DNA of 8,711 bases from Deltaproteobacteria bacterium (GTDB lineage: Bacteria; Desulfobacterota; Desulfobacteria; Desulfobacterales; JAFDDL01): NCBI GenBank assembly GCA_019310865.1, contig JAFDDL010000218.1, positions 1 to 8,711 on the forward strand, in the 5' to 3' direction. Below the pieces are notes generated by a model. It ran no database searches. It was not told the origin of the DNA and saw only the letters and a program-made list of their open reading frames with translations. Made by a program: the position numbers and the translations under genes. Shown here piece by piece: positions 1-6,789 of this stretch. Each line of letters begins with the position of its first letter. Position 1 is the first letter of the stretch.

Positions 1-1
1 A

Positions 2-1108
2 GCCTTTGGCCGGAAGATGCCCGTGGTGCAGAAGATTCTTGAAAATGACACCTTCAACGAAGAGTGGAAAAAGATTCAGCTTTTCGAAGAGGACTTTAAA
101 AAGATCGATCTGCCGGTCATGCACGTGACCGGGTGGTTTGACGGCGACCAGGTCGGCGCCATGCATTATTACCTGAACATGATCGAGCATTCCCCCAACG
201 CCCAGGAGCAATATCTGCTCATAGGACCCTGGGACCACCCGCAGACCTTTTTCGGCGGGATACCCTCTTTGGGAGACATGAAATTCACCGAAGACTCGGT
301 AGTTGACAACAACCTTTTGCATCTTCAGTTTTTCGATCATTATCTGAAGGGAACCGCGCCCACCTTCGAGCACCCAAAGGTTCGTATTTACATTACGGGA
401 ATTAACGAATGGCGCGAAAGCGACGCCTTCCCCTTCCCCACCAACGAAGAAAAAAGGCTGTATCTTACAAGTGGCGGCAACGCGGGGGCCAAGGATAGCG
501 ATGGGAAGCTCTCTTGGGAAGCTCCGGGGGAAGAGCCCACGGACCACTTTGTGTTCGACCCCAAAAACCCGGCACCGGGCATGCTCCATAAGCCGGGTGC
601 TCCGTCCGCGCTATGCTTGGGCGTGGATATTAGTGAGCACGTGGAAGCCCGTGACGATGTTCTCACCTACACCAGCGAGGTCCTGGAAGAAACGCTAATC
701 ATCGCAGGGCACGTGGAGGTGGAGCTTTACGCCGCCACGGACGGCTCGGACACCGATTTTGTGGTGTGGCTGACGGATGTGCACCCGGACGGCAAATCTG
801 TGAACCTGGGGCCCGCGAGCTTCGGGATTTTGCGCGGGCGTTTCCGGGAAGGGTATGAAAAAGAAGTCTTGCTCACTCCGGGAAAACCTGAAAAATACCG
901 CATCAAGCTGTGGCACATCGGTCATGCGTTTTTGCCGGGGCATAGAGTCCGCGTCCAAGTGACAAGCGGTGCTTATCCTGATATTGCCCCCAACCAGAAC
1001 ACAGGCAACCCCGTGCCCACAGACACCGAGTGGCGCATCGCCAACCAGACCATCTATCATGACACCTTGCGGCCCTCGGCGGTGATTTTGCCGGTGGTTA
1101 AAGCGTAA
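2..1108 (+). CDS. CocE/NonD family hydrolase (peptidase S15-like), 5' end outside window
   Basis: This is the C-terminal 368 residues of a serine hydrolase of the CocE/X-Pro dipeptidyl-peptidase S15 superfamily, whose members cleave esters or amides. The frame is open to the left edge, so ATG 17 is probably internal. Counting from that Met, the sequence shows the end of the alpha/beta-hydrolase domain. The catalytic Asp lies in VTGWFDG (D42, nt 140-142) and the catalytic His in IGPWDHP (H74, nt 236-238). The nucleophile Ser motif would lie upstream of the window. After the FFDHYLKG segment (about 105-112), the C-terminal jelly-roll domain begins at VRIYITGINEWRE and runs to the end. It includes YLTSGG, DGKLSW, a VHPDGKSVN strand, RGRFREG and the late LPGHRVRVQVTSG strand, and ends ILPVVKA. 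This order and extent are normal for the family. A stop and 27 nt separate it from the next gene, in the same frame. The family call is firm; the substrate is unknown, and secretion cannot be judged without the N-terminus. Confidence 0.93.
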   Translation, partial: AFGRKMPVVQKILENDTFNEEWKKIQLFEEDFKKIDLPVMHVTGWFDGDQVGAMHYYLNMIEHSPNAQEQYLLIGPWDHPQTFFGGIPSLGDMKFTEDSVVDNNLLHLQFFDHYLKGTAPTFEHPKVRIYITGINEWRESDAFPFPTNEEKRLYLTSGGNAGAKDSDGKLSWEAPGEEPTDHFVFDPKNPAPGMLHKPGAPSALCLGVDISEHVEARDDVLTYTSEVLEETLIIAGHVEVELYAATDGSDTDFVVWLTDVHPDGKSVNLGPASFGILRGRFREGYEKEVLLTPGKPEKYRIKLWHIGHAFLPGHRVRVQVTSGAYPDIAPNQNTGNPVPTDTEWRIANQTIYHDTLRPSAVILPVVKA

Positions 1109-1121
1109 AATCCTATATGCG

Positions 1122-1127
1122 AAAGGA
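1122..1127 (+). promoter_or_regulatory. Ribosome binding site of the chimeric ORF
   Basis: AAAGGA sits 8 nt upstream of ATG 1136. It shows that the rearranged ORF still has a normal translation start, the one expected for the amidohydrolase that donated its N-terminus. Confidence 0.7.
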
Positions 1128-1135
1128 ATTTTAAT

Positions 1136-1615
1136 ATGGCCGACAGATTGATTGTCCTGAAAGGCGGCAAACTCATTGATGGCACGGGAACCGAACCCAT
1201 CGAAGACGCCGATGTGGTTATCCGGGGAAGCAAAATAGAGGCAGTGGGCGCTGCGGGGACAGTCGAATGTCCCCCAGAGGTGCAGGTGCTGGGTGTGTAT
1301 CCGGATGGTCGTGCCTATAATATTCACGATGGCATCATTCGAACCCGTTACCGGGAGGGCATGCTGAAAAACGTGCGCATGACACCCGGTGAGGTGTATG
1401 AAGTGACCATCGATTTGCAGGCAACAGCCAATTATTTTGGGCCGGGTCATTGCATTCGCCTTGAAATATCCAGCAGCAATTTTCCCCGATTTGAACGGAA
1501 CCTGAATACCGGCGGAAACAACTATGACGAAACCGAGTGGATCGTGGCGGAAAATACGGTTTACCATTCGGAAAAACACCCGTCGCATATTTTACTGCCG
1601 ATAAGCAAAGGATAA
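1136..1615 (+). CDS. Chimeric ORF: amidohydrolase N-terminus fused to CocE hydrolase C-terminus
   Basis: This 159-residue ORF has two unrelated halves. Residues 1-52 are the small beta-sandwich start of an amidohydrolase (imidazolonepropionase/D-aminoacylase type), with GGKLIDGTG, DADVVIRG and KIEAVGAAG. The reading should continue to a PGLID-H-x-H metal motif, but it never gets there. From about residue 53 (nt ~1292) it becomes the end of a CocE-type jelly-roll domain: VYPDGRAYNI, RTRYREG, TPGEVYEV, FGPGHCIRLEISSSNFPR, LNTGG, TEWIVAENTVYH and ILLPISKG. This half aligns with the last ~110 residues of the upstream hydrolase, at roughly one third identity by eye. No catalytic residues of either parent remain: no metal-binding His pair, no Ser/Asp/His triad. 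The frame is intact with a good RBS, so a protein may be made, but it most likely behaves as a remnant or as a coupling leader for the aconitase X genes, which start 3 nt after its stop. It may be a pseudogene formed by an in-frame deletion. Assignment of both halves is confident; function is unknown. Confidence 0.85.
   Translation: MADRLIVLKGGKLIDGTGTEPIEDADVVIRGSKIEAVGAAGTVECPPEVQVLGVYPDGRAYNIHDGIIRTRYREGMLKNVRMTPGEVYEVTIDLQATANYFGPGHCIRLEISSSNFPRFERNLNTGGNNYDETEWIVAENTVYHSEKHPSHILLPISKG
1280..1300 (+). other. Fusion junction between amidohydrolase and CocE sequence
   Basis: The predicted protein changes family between V51-L52 and V54-Y55. Upstream residues (VECPPEVQVL) fit the strand just before the PGLID motif of amidohydrolases. 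Downstream residues (VYPDGRAYNI) fit the strand found about 110 residues before the end of CocE proteins. The exact base cannot be fixed because both parents have a hydrophobic strand here. No insertion sequence, target duplication or evident repeat marks the point. Confidence 0.7.
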
Positions 1616-1618
1616 CGC

Positions 1619-2908
1619 ATGCTTCTTACAAAGGCCGAACAAGACATTCTTGACGGAAAACACGGCCGGACGCTTCAAAAGATCATGAAAACCCTGGTAC
1701 TTTACGGTGAAGCGCTTGAGGCCGAAAAGCTTGTGGATATCGAATGGGGCGGACAATTTTCCATCCCCTTTGCCTTACCCGGGGTTGGGCCGCGCCTTGC
1801 GATGCTGAACGAACTGGTGGATGCGGGCCTTAAAACCACACTTCCTTTCACGTTGGATCCGCGGGCGCCGGTTGATTTTAAGGCCCTGGGCACCACGCCG
1901 GAGCAAATCGAATTATTTGGGAAAATGTTGGTGGATCAACCGGCCTATGACGGGGCCATGTTGAAATTGGGCCTCCGGGATAAGGATGCCTATACCTGCA
2001 CACCCTATTTACCGGAGGTGGGCAACATTCCCCCCAAGGGAACCGTGATGGCCTGGTCGGAATCGTCATGTGTTGTTTATGCAAACTCTGTTTTGGCAGC
2101 TCGAACCAATCGCAATGCCGCCATCCTGGATATTTTGTCCAATATCGTTGGGAAAACGCCATTGACCGGTCTTTTGACCGATGAAGGCCGCCGGGCGACA
2201 TGGCGTATCGATGTAAAAACCCGAAAACGGCCAAATCCGCAGCTGCTGGGCGGTGCCATCGGGATGAAAGTGATGGAAGATGTACCCTTCATTACCGGTC
2301 TGAATCGGTTTCTGTCTCCCGAGTTAAATCCGGAAACCATAGATTTTTTAAAAGAGATGGGGGCTGCCTGTGCCGCCATTGGGGCGGTGGGGCTCTACCA
2401 CATTGAAAACATAACCCCGGAAGCGGTGGAATCCGGAAGGGGGCTTTTAACATCCGATTACAAGACCTATACCATCGATGACGAGGTGCTCGATTCCATA
2501 TTTACTGCTTATCCGGTCATGTGGAAAGACAAGACCGCCAAACCGAAAAAATGCATGATCGGCTGTCCCCACTTAAGTCTCAGAGAGCTTTACTGGTGGA
2601 CCGAGGAAATCAGCAACGCCCTGACAGCAGCCGGACAAAATCAGGTGACGCTCGAAACCATCATGTGTGCCGCCCCCCAGGTCCTTGAAAAATTTCAATC
2701 GGATCAAGTGGCATATAACCGCCTCGAGCAAATCGGTGTAAAACTTAGCGATACCTGCATTGAATCCTATATGAACAATCCGTTGTGCGCCCAGGACGCC
2801 GTGGTTACAAATTCAAACAAATTTAGAGCATTTACCCCGGCCAGAATGTTTCTGGACGCCGAGCTCGTTCAAATTATTGTCAGCGGTGACCTGCCGGAAA
2901 GGGATTAA
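1619..2908 (+). CDS. Aconitase X large (catalytic) subunit
   Basis: This 429-residue protein is the catalytic domain of the aconitase X family (AcnX, former DUF521), cytosolic Fe-S dehydratases. Characterised relatives dehydrate cis-3-hydroxy-L-proline (bacteria) or mevalonate 5-phosphate (archaea). Family signatures appear in order: the start MLLTKAEQDILDG with GRTLQKIM; YTCTPY (C127); AWSESSCVVYANSVLAARTNR (145-165); LTDEGRR; GCPHLS (C316); SDTC (C380); and the late VTNSNK (396-401). C127, C316 and C380 are candidates for the cluster or active-site cysteines of the family; which of them bind iron is inferred from conservation. Length is normal for the split form. ATG 1619 follows the stop of the chimeric ORF by 3 nt, and its RBS AAAGGA (1607-1612) lies inside that ORF, so translation is probably coupled. 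The small subunit starts one base after this gene's stop. The substrate is not settled: no pyrroline-2-carboxylate reductase or proline racemase-like gene is next to it, so hydroxyproline use is only a possibility. Confidence 0.93.
   Translation: MLLTKAEQDILDGKHGRTLQKIMKTLVLYGEALEAEKLVDIEWGGQFSIPFALPGVGPRLAMLNELVDAGLKTTLPFTLDPRAPVDFKALGTTPEQIELFGKMLVDQPAYDGAMLKLGLRDKDAYTCTPYLPEVGNIPPKGTVMAWSESSCVVYANSVLAARTNRNAAILDILSNIVGKTPLTGLLTDEGRRATWRIDVKTRKRPNPQLLGGAIGMKVMEDVPFITGLNRFLSPELNPETIDFLKEMGAACAAIGAVGLYHIENITPEAVESGRGLLTSDYKTYTIDDEVLDSIFTAYPVMWKDKTAKPKKCMIGCPHLSLRELYWWTEEISNALTAAGQNQVTLETIMCAAPQVLEKFQSDQVAYNRLEQIGVKLSDTCIESYMNNPLCAQDAVVTNSNKFRAFTPARMFLDAELVQIIVSGDLPERD
2896..2904 (+). promoter_or_regulatory. 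Ribosome binding site choosing the small-subunit start
   Basis: GGAAAGGGA lies 5 nt upstream of ATG 2910. The frame is also open upstream to an ATG at 2877, but that start has no such site and would add 11 residues overlapping the large subunit. ATG 2910 gives the usual family N-terminus (MKQFKGRAILP). Confidence 0.75.
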
Positions 2909-2909
2909 C

Positions 2910-3350
2910 ATGAAACAATTTAAAGGAAGAGCGATTCTACCGGTTGAAATTGATGGTGTCGCCGTGGTTACCCATACCGGTTTCAACACCTTGGCTACCT
3001 ATTACAAATGCATTATTGACAACACCACCCGCGCTATTTGTGGTGACCAAAATAATCCAGAGCTTTTTGGCAATAATCTGACCGACAAGATCATCTGTCT
3101 TCCCAAAGGTATCGGTTCCACGTCCACCGGTGCCACCTGGGATGCGGTAGTCAAAATGAAAATCGCCCCCCGGGCCATGCTGTTTTCGGAGCGAATAGAT
3201 TCGCTCAGTGCTGCGGGGCTAGTCATGGCCGATGTCTGGCAGGGAAAACGAATCTGTACGGTTGACCAGCTGGGAGACGACTTTTTAAATCAGGTTCAAA
3301 CCGGGCAAAGCGTCCGCATCGATTTAAACGGGAACGTAACGATTGAATGA
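2910..3350 (+). CDS. Aconitase X small subunit (swivel domain)
   Basis: This 146-residue protein is the swivelling domain (former DUF126) that pairs with the large aconitase X subunit to close the active site. It opens with FKGRAILPVEIDG, as the family does with its G-x-A/V-L strand. It has a central LFGNNLTDKIICLPKGIGSTSTGATW segment (52-77 in part), in which the G-x-G-S turn carries the expected catalytic Ser (S70), followed by APRAMLFSERID and LSAAGLVMADVW. In aconitase-fold dehydratases this serine loop acts as the base; here that role is inferred by alignment. The C-terminus QVQTGQSVRIDLNGNVTIE fits the final strand of the domain. It starts one base after the large-subunit stop with its own RBS, so equal production of the two chains is likely. 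Length is normal for a stand-alone swivel subunit. Confidence 0.92.
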   Translation: MKQFKGRAILPVEIDGVAVVTHTGFNTLATYYKCIIDNTTRAICGDQNNPELFGNNLTDKIICLPKGIGSTSTGATWDAVVKMKIAPRAMLFSERIDSLSAAGLVMADVWQGKRICTVDQLGDDFLNQVQTGQSVRIDLNGNVTIE

Positions 3351-3362
3351 AAGGAAAAAGAG

Positions 3363-3776
3363 ATGAACATTAAACGAATCATTCATTTGGGTATCATGGC
3401 AAAGGCAATGGAGCCGGTCAAAAAGCTGTATCAGGACACATTGGGGCTGCCGCTTGGACATGAAGAATTGTATGAAGGAACGGTTGATATCAGCTTTTTG
3501 CCGGTGGGAGATTCATCCGTTGAGATCTTTGCGGATAATCCGGTCACCGGTACGGGCGATGTTACGCAAGAGATCGAAGAACTTGGCGGTGAAGGGATTC
3601 ATCACGTCGCCTTTGAAGTGGATGATCTGGACGGTGCCCTTGACGAGCTAAAGGCAAAAAATGTGCCCATCCGTGAAGGCGATCCCAGACCGGGGGCACA
3701 CGACACCCGTATTGCTTTTTTGGATATTTCGGCAACCCATGGCGTGCTAATAGAACTCGTTGAGTGTGCTGCATAA
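3363..3776 (+). CDS. VOC family protein, methylmalonyl-CoA epimerase/glyoxalase-like
   Basis: This 137-residue protein of the vicinal oxygen chelate superfamily has the usual two beta-alpha-beta-beta-beta modules. The metal-site positions are filled: H8 in IIHLGI, E54 in SVEIFA, H81 in GIHHVAFEVDD and E131 in VLIELVE. This H-E/Q-H-E pattern and the GIHHVAFEVDDLDGAL segment are closest to methylmalonyl-CoA epimerases, which interconvert the 2R and 2S thioesters. However, the family is broad (glyoxalase I, dioxygenases, isomerases) and no methylmalonyl-CoA mutase or carboxylase is in the window. In this operon it could epimerise or isomerise the product of aconitase X or of the downstream cleavage enzyme; that is inference. 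RBS AAGGA (3351-3355) starts directly after the stop of the aconitase X small subunit, 7 nt before ATG 3363. It is cytosolic, with no signal peptide. Confidence 0.85.
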   Translation: MNIKRIIHLGIMAKAMEPVKKLYQDTLGLPLGHEELYEGTVDISFLPVGDSSVEIFADNPVTGTGDVTQEIEELGGEGIHHVAFEVDDLDGALDELKAKNVPIREGDPRPGAHDTRIAFLDISATHGVLIELVECAA

Positions 3777-3825
3777 AAAAACTTGATAAAAAAGGGTAAA
3801 TGGCCCTTGATCTGGAGAAATACAC
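3777..3825 (+). promoter_or_regulatory. Spacer with weak hairpin and RBS before the transporter gene
   Basis: This 49-nt spacer is A-rich. It holds a 5-bp inverted repeat AAGGG/CCCTT (3792-3796 and 3804-3808, loop 7 nt) and a Shine-Dalgarno GGAG (3814-3817) 8 nt before ATG 3826. The hairpin lacks a following T-run, so it does not look like a terminator. It might lower transporter expression relative to the enzymes, but this is speculative. Confidence 0.35.
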
Positions 3826-5064
3826 ATGACAACAAACCGTAGCCTATCCCCATCGACCGTCTTGACACTGTTGATAAGCATGGGATTTATTGGCAGCTTT
3901 GCCATGATCGTCATGCCCCCGTTGTTTTCTGAAATTATAACTGACATCAATTTGACAAAGGCGCAAATGGGATCTCTCATGGGCATCACCATGCTCTCTG
4001 CGATTATTTTTGCACCCATTGGGGGCATGGTCGCCGATAAAATCGGTTGCCGTTGGACCATGGGAATCGGTACACTGGTGGTTGCTGTGGCCGGCGGGCT
4101 TCGCGGGGCAATGGTTACGCCTTTCGGGCTTATCGCCTGTATGTTTATTATCGGTGTGGGATTTAATTTCCTGATGCCCAGCATTCCGAAAGTCCTGGGT
4201 CAGTGGTTTACACCGGACAAACTGGCATTCACCAATGGTCTCAATGTGGCCGGCGCCGGAGTGGGAGGCGCCATCGGGGTGGCGACCGCTGCCAGTCTGC
4301 TGTCACCTGCATTTGGAGGATGGCGGGGCGTCATGGTGGCCACCTCCGTTTGTGTTTTTCTGACCGGGATTCTATGGGTGCTGATTTACCGGGATCCCAT
4401 CGCCGAAGACAGTGTCAAAGCGCAAAATACGTTGATGCTTGCCAATTTTAAACGGGTGGCAAAGCTGAAAAACATCCAATTGTTGGCCGCCATGGCGCTC
4501 TTTCAGTCCCTCGGATTTTTACCGGTGATGTCGTTTCTTCCCATCAGCCTCGAAGAAAGAGGGATTGCCCACGCCGGGGAACTCACCGGAATTGTCATGG
4601 CCACCGCGGTGGTATTCAATATTATCGGTGGTCGTATTTCGGACCGAATCGGCAAACGCAAACCGATAATCTTTTTCGGTACGGCCATCGCCGGTTTTTG
4701 TGTCTTGACCTACGCAAGCTTAAGCACCATTCCCCTGATTCTCGTGCTGATGATCACAGGCGCCGGCGTCGGTTCGCTCGCTCCCGTTATGCTCACGATT
4801 CCCATTGAAATGGAAGAGGTTGGGCCCGAACTGGCGGCAACGGCCGTTGGGTTTATATTGATGTTTCAAAGCATCTCCGGCTTTTTTGGGCCGATTCTGG
4901 CAGGAAAGCTGATTGACATAACCAGTTACACGGTTGGCTTTATCTTTATGGGCTGCGCCATTATCCTGAGTGCTTTGTTTGTTATTCCCATGAAAGAACC
5001 GGCAAGAGGGACGGGCAAGGTTGTTGCCGCCCCCGTGAAGGAAGCAGCAACCAGTTCGGAATAA
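3826..5064 (+). CDS. MFS transporter, 12 transmembrane helices
   Basis: This 412-residue inner-membrane carrier of the major facilitator superfamily is predicted to import or export a small organic solute by proton or anion coupling. A short N-terminus (1-10) is followed by hydrophobic helices through about residue 187, a hydrophilic central loop (about 188-215), then a second set to about 388. The A-type motif after helix 2 is clear (GGMVADKIGCRWT, 66-78) and is repeated in the C-terminal half (GGRISDRIGKRKP, 268-280), confirming both six-helix bundles. The GWRGVMVATS segment (165-174) and the Gly-rich stretch AGAGVGGAIGVATA (142-155) are typical of the nitrate/nitrite, cyanate (CynX/NimT) and organic-anion branches. 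The Ala/Val/Ser-rich tail (391-412) is likely cytoplasmic and unstructured. Its place between enzyme genes suggests it carries the pathway substrate, probably a carboxylate. RBS is GGAG at 3814-3817. The substrate cannot be assigned. Confidence 0.92.
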   Translation: MTTNRSLSPSTVLTLLISMGFIGSFAMIVMPPLFSEIITDINLTKAQMGSLMGITMLSAIIFAPIGGMVADKIGCRWTMGIGTLVVAVAGGLRGAMVTPFGLIACMFIIGVGFNFLMPSIPKVLGQWFTPDKLAFTNGLNVAGAGVGGAIGVATAASLLSPAFGGWRGVMVATSVCVFLTGILWVLIYRDPIAEDSVKAQNTLMLANFKRVAKLKNIQLLAAMALFQSLGFLPVMSFLPISLEERGIAHAGELTGIVMATAVVFNIIGGRISDRIGKRKPIIFFGTAIAGFCVLTYASLSTIPLILVLMITGAGVGSLAPVMLTIPIEMEEVGPELAATAVGFILMFQSISGFFGPILAGKLIDITSYTVGFIFMGCAIILSALFVIPMKEPARGTGKVVAAPVKEAATSSE

Positions 5065-5082
5065 AGTATAGGAGACAAGTTT

Positions 5083-6789
5083 ATGTATGATGTGTTGATT
5101 AAAAAAGGAAACCTCGCCGACGGAAGCGGGAAAGCATGCCATGTTGCGGACATCGCGGTCAAAGACGAAACCATTGTAGCCATTGGTTCGGATCTGCAAG
5201 GGGATGCCCAAAAGATAATCGATGCCGATGGGCTGATTGTGTCACCGGGGTTTATCGATAATCACAGTCATAGTGACTTCGGGATCGTGGGGAAATATCG
5301 ATTCGACAACATGGTCGAACAGGGAATCACGACAGAAGTTGTGGGACAGTGCGGTGCGACACTCGCGCCGGCGACATACGAAATCGTGAAACAATCAGCC
5401 CAAGAATTCGGGTTTACCGAGGAAGACGTAAAATTCTATTCGGAAAAACTGGGGACGTTCGAAGACTATTTGACATATCTCGACAGCATCGATCTTGGAG
5501 ATAACTGGGCTGTTTTCGTCGGACACGCAACTATCCGCGAATACGTGCTTGGATTTGAAAACAGACCCCCGTCGCCCAAAGAACTGGAGCAGATGAAGGA
5601 CCTGGTTCGACAGGCCATGGAAGCCGGCGCGCTGGGTGTTTCCGCAGGGCTGATTTATCCGCCAGGCGCTTTTGCAAATACGGATGAACTGGTAGCGCTT
5701 TTGAAAGTGGCCGCAGAATACGGCGGAAGTTACACCACGCATATGAGAAGCGAGGGGGGCACGATCCTTGAATCCATCGAAGAAGCTCTCGAGATTGGTG
5801 AGCGGGCTGGTGTGCCGGTGAACATTTCTCACCTTAAAGTTGGCGGTAAAGATAACTGGCATAAGTTGGATGCTGTTTTTGAACTGATCGAAAATGCGCA
5901 GAGCAAGGGCATGAAAGTGCGTGCCGACATGTACCCATACCTTGCGGGATCCACCGCATTAATGGCGGCACTTCCAAATAAGTTTGCAGCTGTGGGGCCT
6001 GAAAAGGCCGTTGAAAATTTGAAAAACCGTGATTTCAGAAAAGAGGTGTGGCAGGAGCTTCAAACCGGAACCGGTTTTGAAAATCTGATTGAATATTGTG
6101 GTTTTGAAGGGATTATGGTGGTGACGGCATCGGTTACCAAGGATCTGATTGGCCGGTATGGTGCGGACATCGCCGAGGAAAGAAAATCGGATCCCTTCGA
6201 TGTCTTCTGCGATATTATCGTTGAGAACAATGGGCAAACCTTTGCCGCATACTTCATGCGCCAAGAGGAACAGGTTACCAAGCAATTTGCACGGCCCTAT
6301 GTAATGGGCGGTACGGACGGCGGTATCGAATCGTCATCTTTCCCCATATTCCACCCCAGACACATCGGCACCTTTCCCCAGCAAATTGTCAGCATCGAGG
6401 AAGCAGTGCATAAATTTTCGTTTCTGCCGGCGGACATGGCCGGGCTGAAAACCAAAGGGCTCATCAAGGAAGGCTACGACGCAGACATCACCATATTTGA
6501 TCTGGACACCCTGACGGACCATGCGGATTATGTCAACCCTGGGGCAAAAAATGAAGGCATGAAATATGTCGTCATAAACGGCGTGATTGCTGTTGAGGAC
6601 GATCGCTTTACCGGAAGGCATGCCGGGAAAGTGCTCAGAACTGATAGCAACCCCTCCGGGCTTTACCGGAGATCAAAAGAGTTGAAAGGAACAAGAGATG
6701 AAAATACCGAAACTTATCGTACAGGTGGCCATTACCGGATCAGATACAACCCCGTCACAAAGTCCCTATATTCCCATTACCACAGATGA
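5083..6789 (+). CDS. N-acyl-D-amino-acid deacylase family amidohydrolase, with abnormal C-terminal extension
   Basis: This is a metal-dependent amidohydrolase of the D-aminoacylase group, which hydrolyses N-acyl-D-amino acids (relatives also act on N-acyl-D-glutamate/aspartate, dihydropyrimidine-like or dipeptide substrates). The start MYDVLIKKGNLADGSG is the usual small beta domain. The barrel carries every metal ligand expected: H61 and H63 (HSHSD), C90 (GQCG), H220 (TTHMRSE), H250 (ISHLK) and D412 (GGTDGG). The sequence HPRHIGTFP (424-432) and a late GYDADITIFD strand complete the fold. It should be cytosolic; no signal peptide is seen. RBS GGAG (5071-5074) is 8 nt before ATG 5083. The family normally ends near the GKVLR found at 515-519, but this frame runs on for 49 residues to 6789 and overlaps the next gene by 92 nt. 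Two adjacent stops (TGA 6642, TAG 6645) lie in another frame exactly at the expected end, so a 1-nt deletion or sequencing error near 6637-6641 is likely. The core enzyme should be intact; the tail is probably not native. Confidence 0.88.
   Translation: MYDVLIKKGNLADGSGKACHVADIAVKDETIVAIGSDLQGDAQKIIDADGLIVSPGFIDNHSHSDFGIVGKYRFDNMVEQGITTEVVGQCGATLAPATYEIVKQSAQEFGFTEEDVKFYSEKLGTFEDYLTYLDSIDLGDNWAVFVGHATIREYVLGFENRPPSPKELEQMKDLVRQAMEAGALGVSAGLIYPPGAFANTDELVALLKVAAEYGGSYTTHMRSEGGTILESIEEALEIGERAGVPVNISHLKVGGKDNWHKLDAVFELIENAQSKGMKVRADMYPYLAGSTALMAALPNKFAAVGPEKAVENLKNRDFRKEVWQELQTGTGFENLIEYCGFEGIMVVTASVTKDLIGRYGADIAEERKSDPFDVFCDIIVENNGQTFAAYFMRQEEQVTKQFARPYVMGGTDGGIESSSFPIFHPRHIGTFPQQIVSIEEAVHKFSFLPADMAGLKTKGLIKEGYDADITIFDLDTLTDHADYVNPGAKNEGMKYVVINGVIAVEDDRFTGRHAGKVLRTDSNPSGLYRRSKELKGTRDENTETYRTGGHYRIRYNPVTKSLYSHYHR
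6654..6671 (+). repeat. Small inverted repeat (6-bp stem, 6-nt loop)
   Basis: CTCCGG (6654-6659) and CCGGAG (6666-6671) are perfect inverted arms around a GCTTTA loop. They sit just after the out-of-frame tandem stops at 6642-6647 and before the RBS of the next gene. This is where an intergenic hairpin would be expected if the upstream gene really ended at 6644. There is no T-tract, so it is not a typical terminator; an RNA-stability or attenuating role is possible. Confidence 0.45.
6685..6690 (+). promoter_or_regulatory. Ribosome binding site of the BKACE gene
   Basis: AAAGGA lies 7 nt upstream of ATG 6698. It supports that start, even though it falls inside the extended reading frame of the upstream amidohydrolase. 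Confidence 0.7.

Noticed and set aside
695..1588. Long open frame on the minus strand (297 codons)
   Set aside because: It lies antisense across two convincing plus-strand coding regions, has no family-like motifs and no RBS that I can recognise, and looks like a frame shadow.
2877..2909. Upstream ATG 2877 as the start of the aconitase X small subunit
   Set aside because: ATG 2910 has the better RBS (2896-2904) and gives the expected family N-terminus; the extra residues would only be an out-of-frame reading of the large-subunit end.
3792..3808. Possible terminator before the MFS gene
   Set aside because: The stem is only 5 bp, with no T-run after it, and the next gene is on the same strand with an RBS close by.
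4720..5211. Minus-strand open frame spanning the transporter/amidohydrolase boundary
   Set aside because: It covers the ends of two well-supported genes. The predicted protein is low in recognisable motifs and rich in His, Asn and Gly from reverse reading.
6645..6789. C-terminal tail of the D-aminoacylase as a new functional domain
   Set aside because: The tail has no motif, overlaps the start of the BKACE gene, and an out-of-frame double stop plus hairpin at the expected gene end point to frame loss instead.
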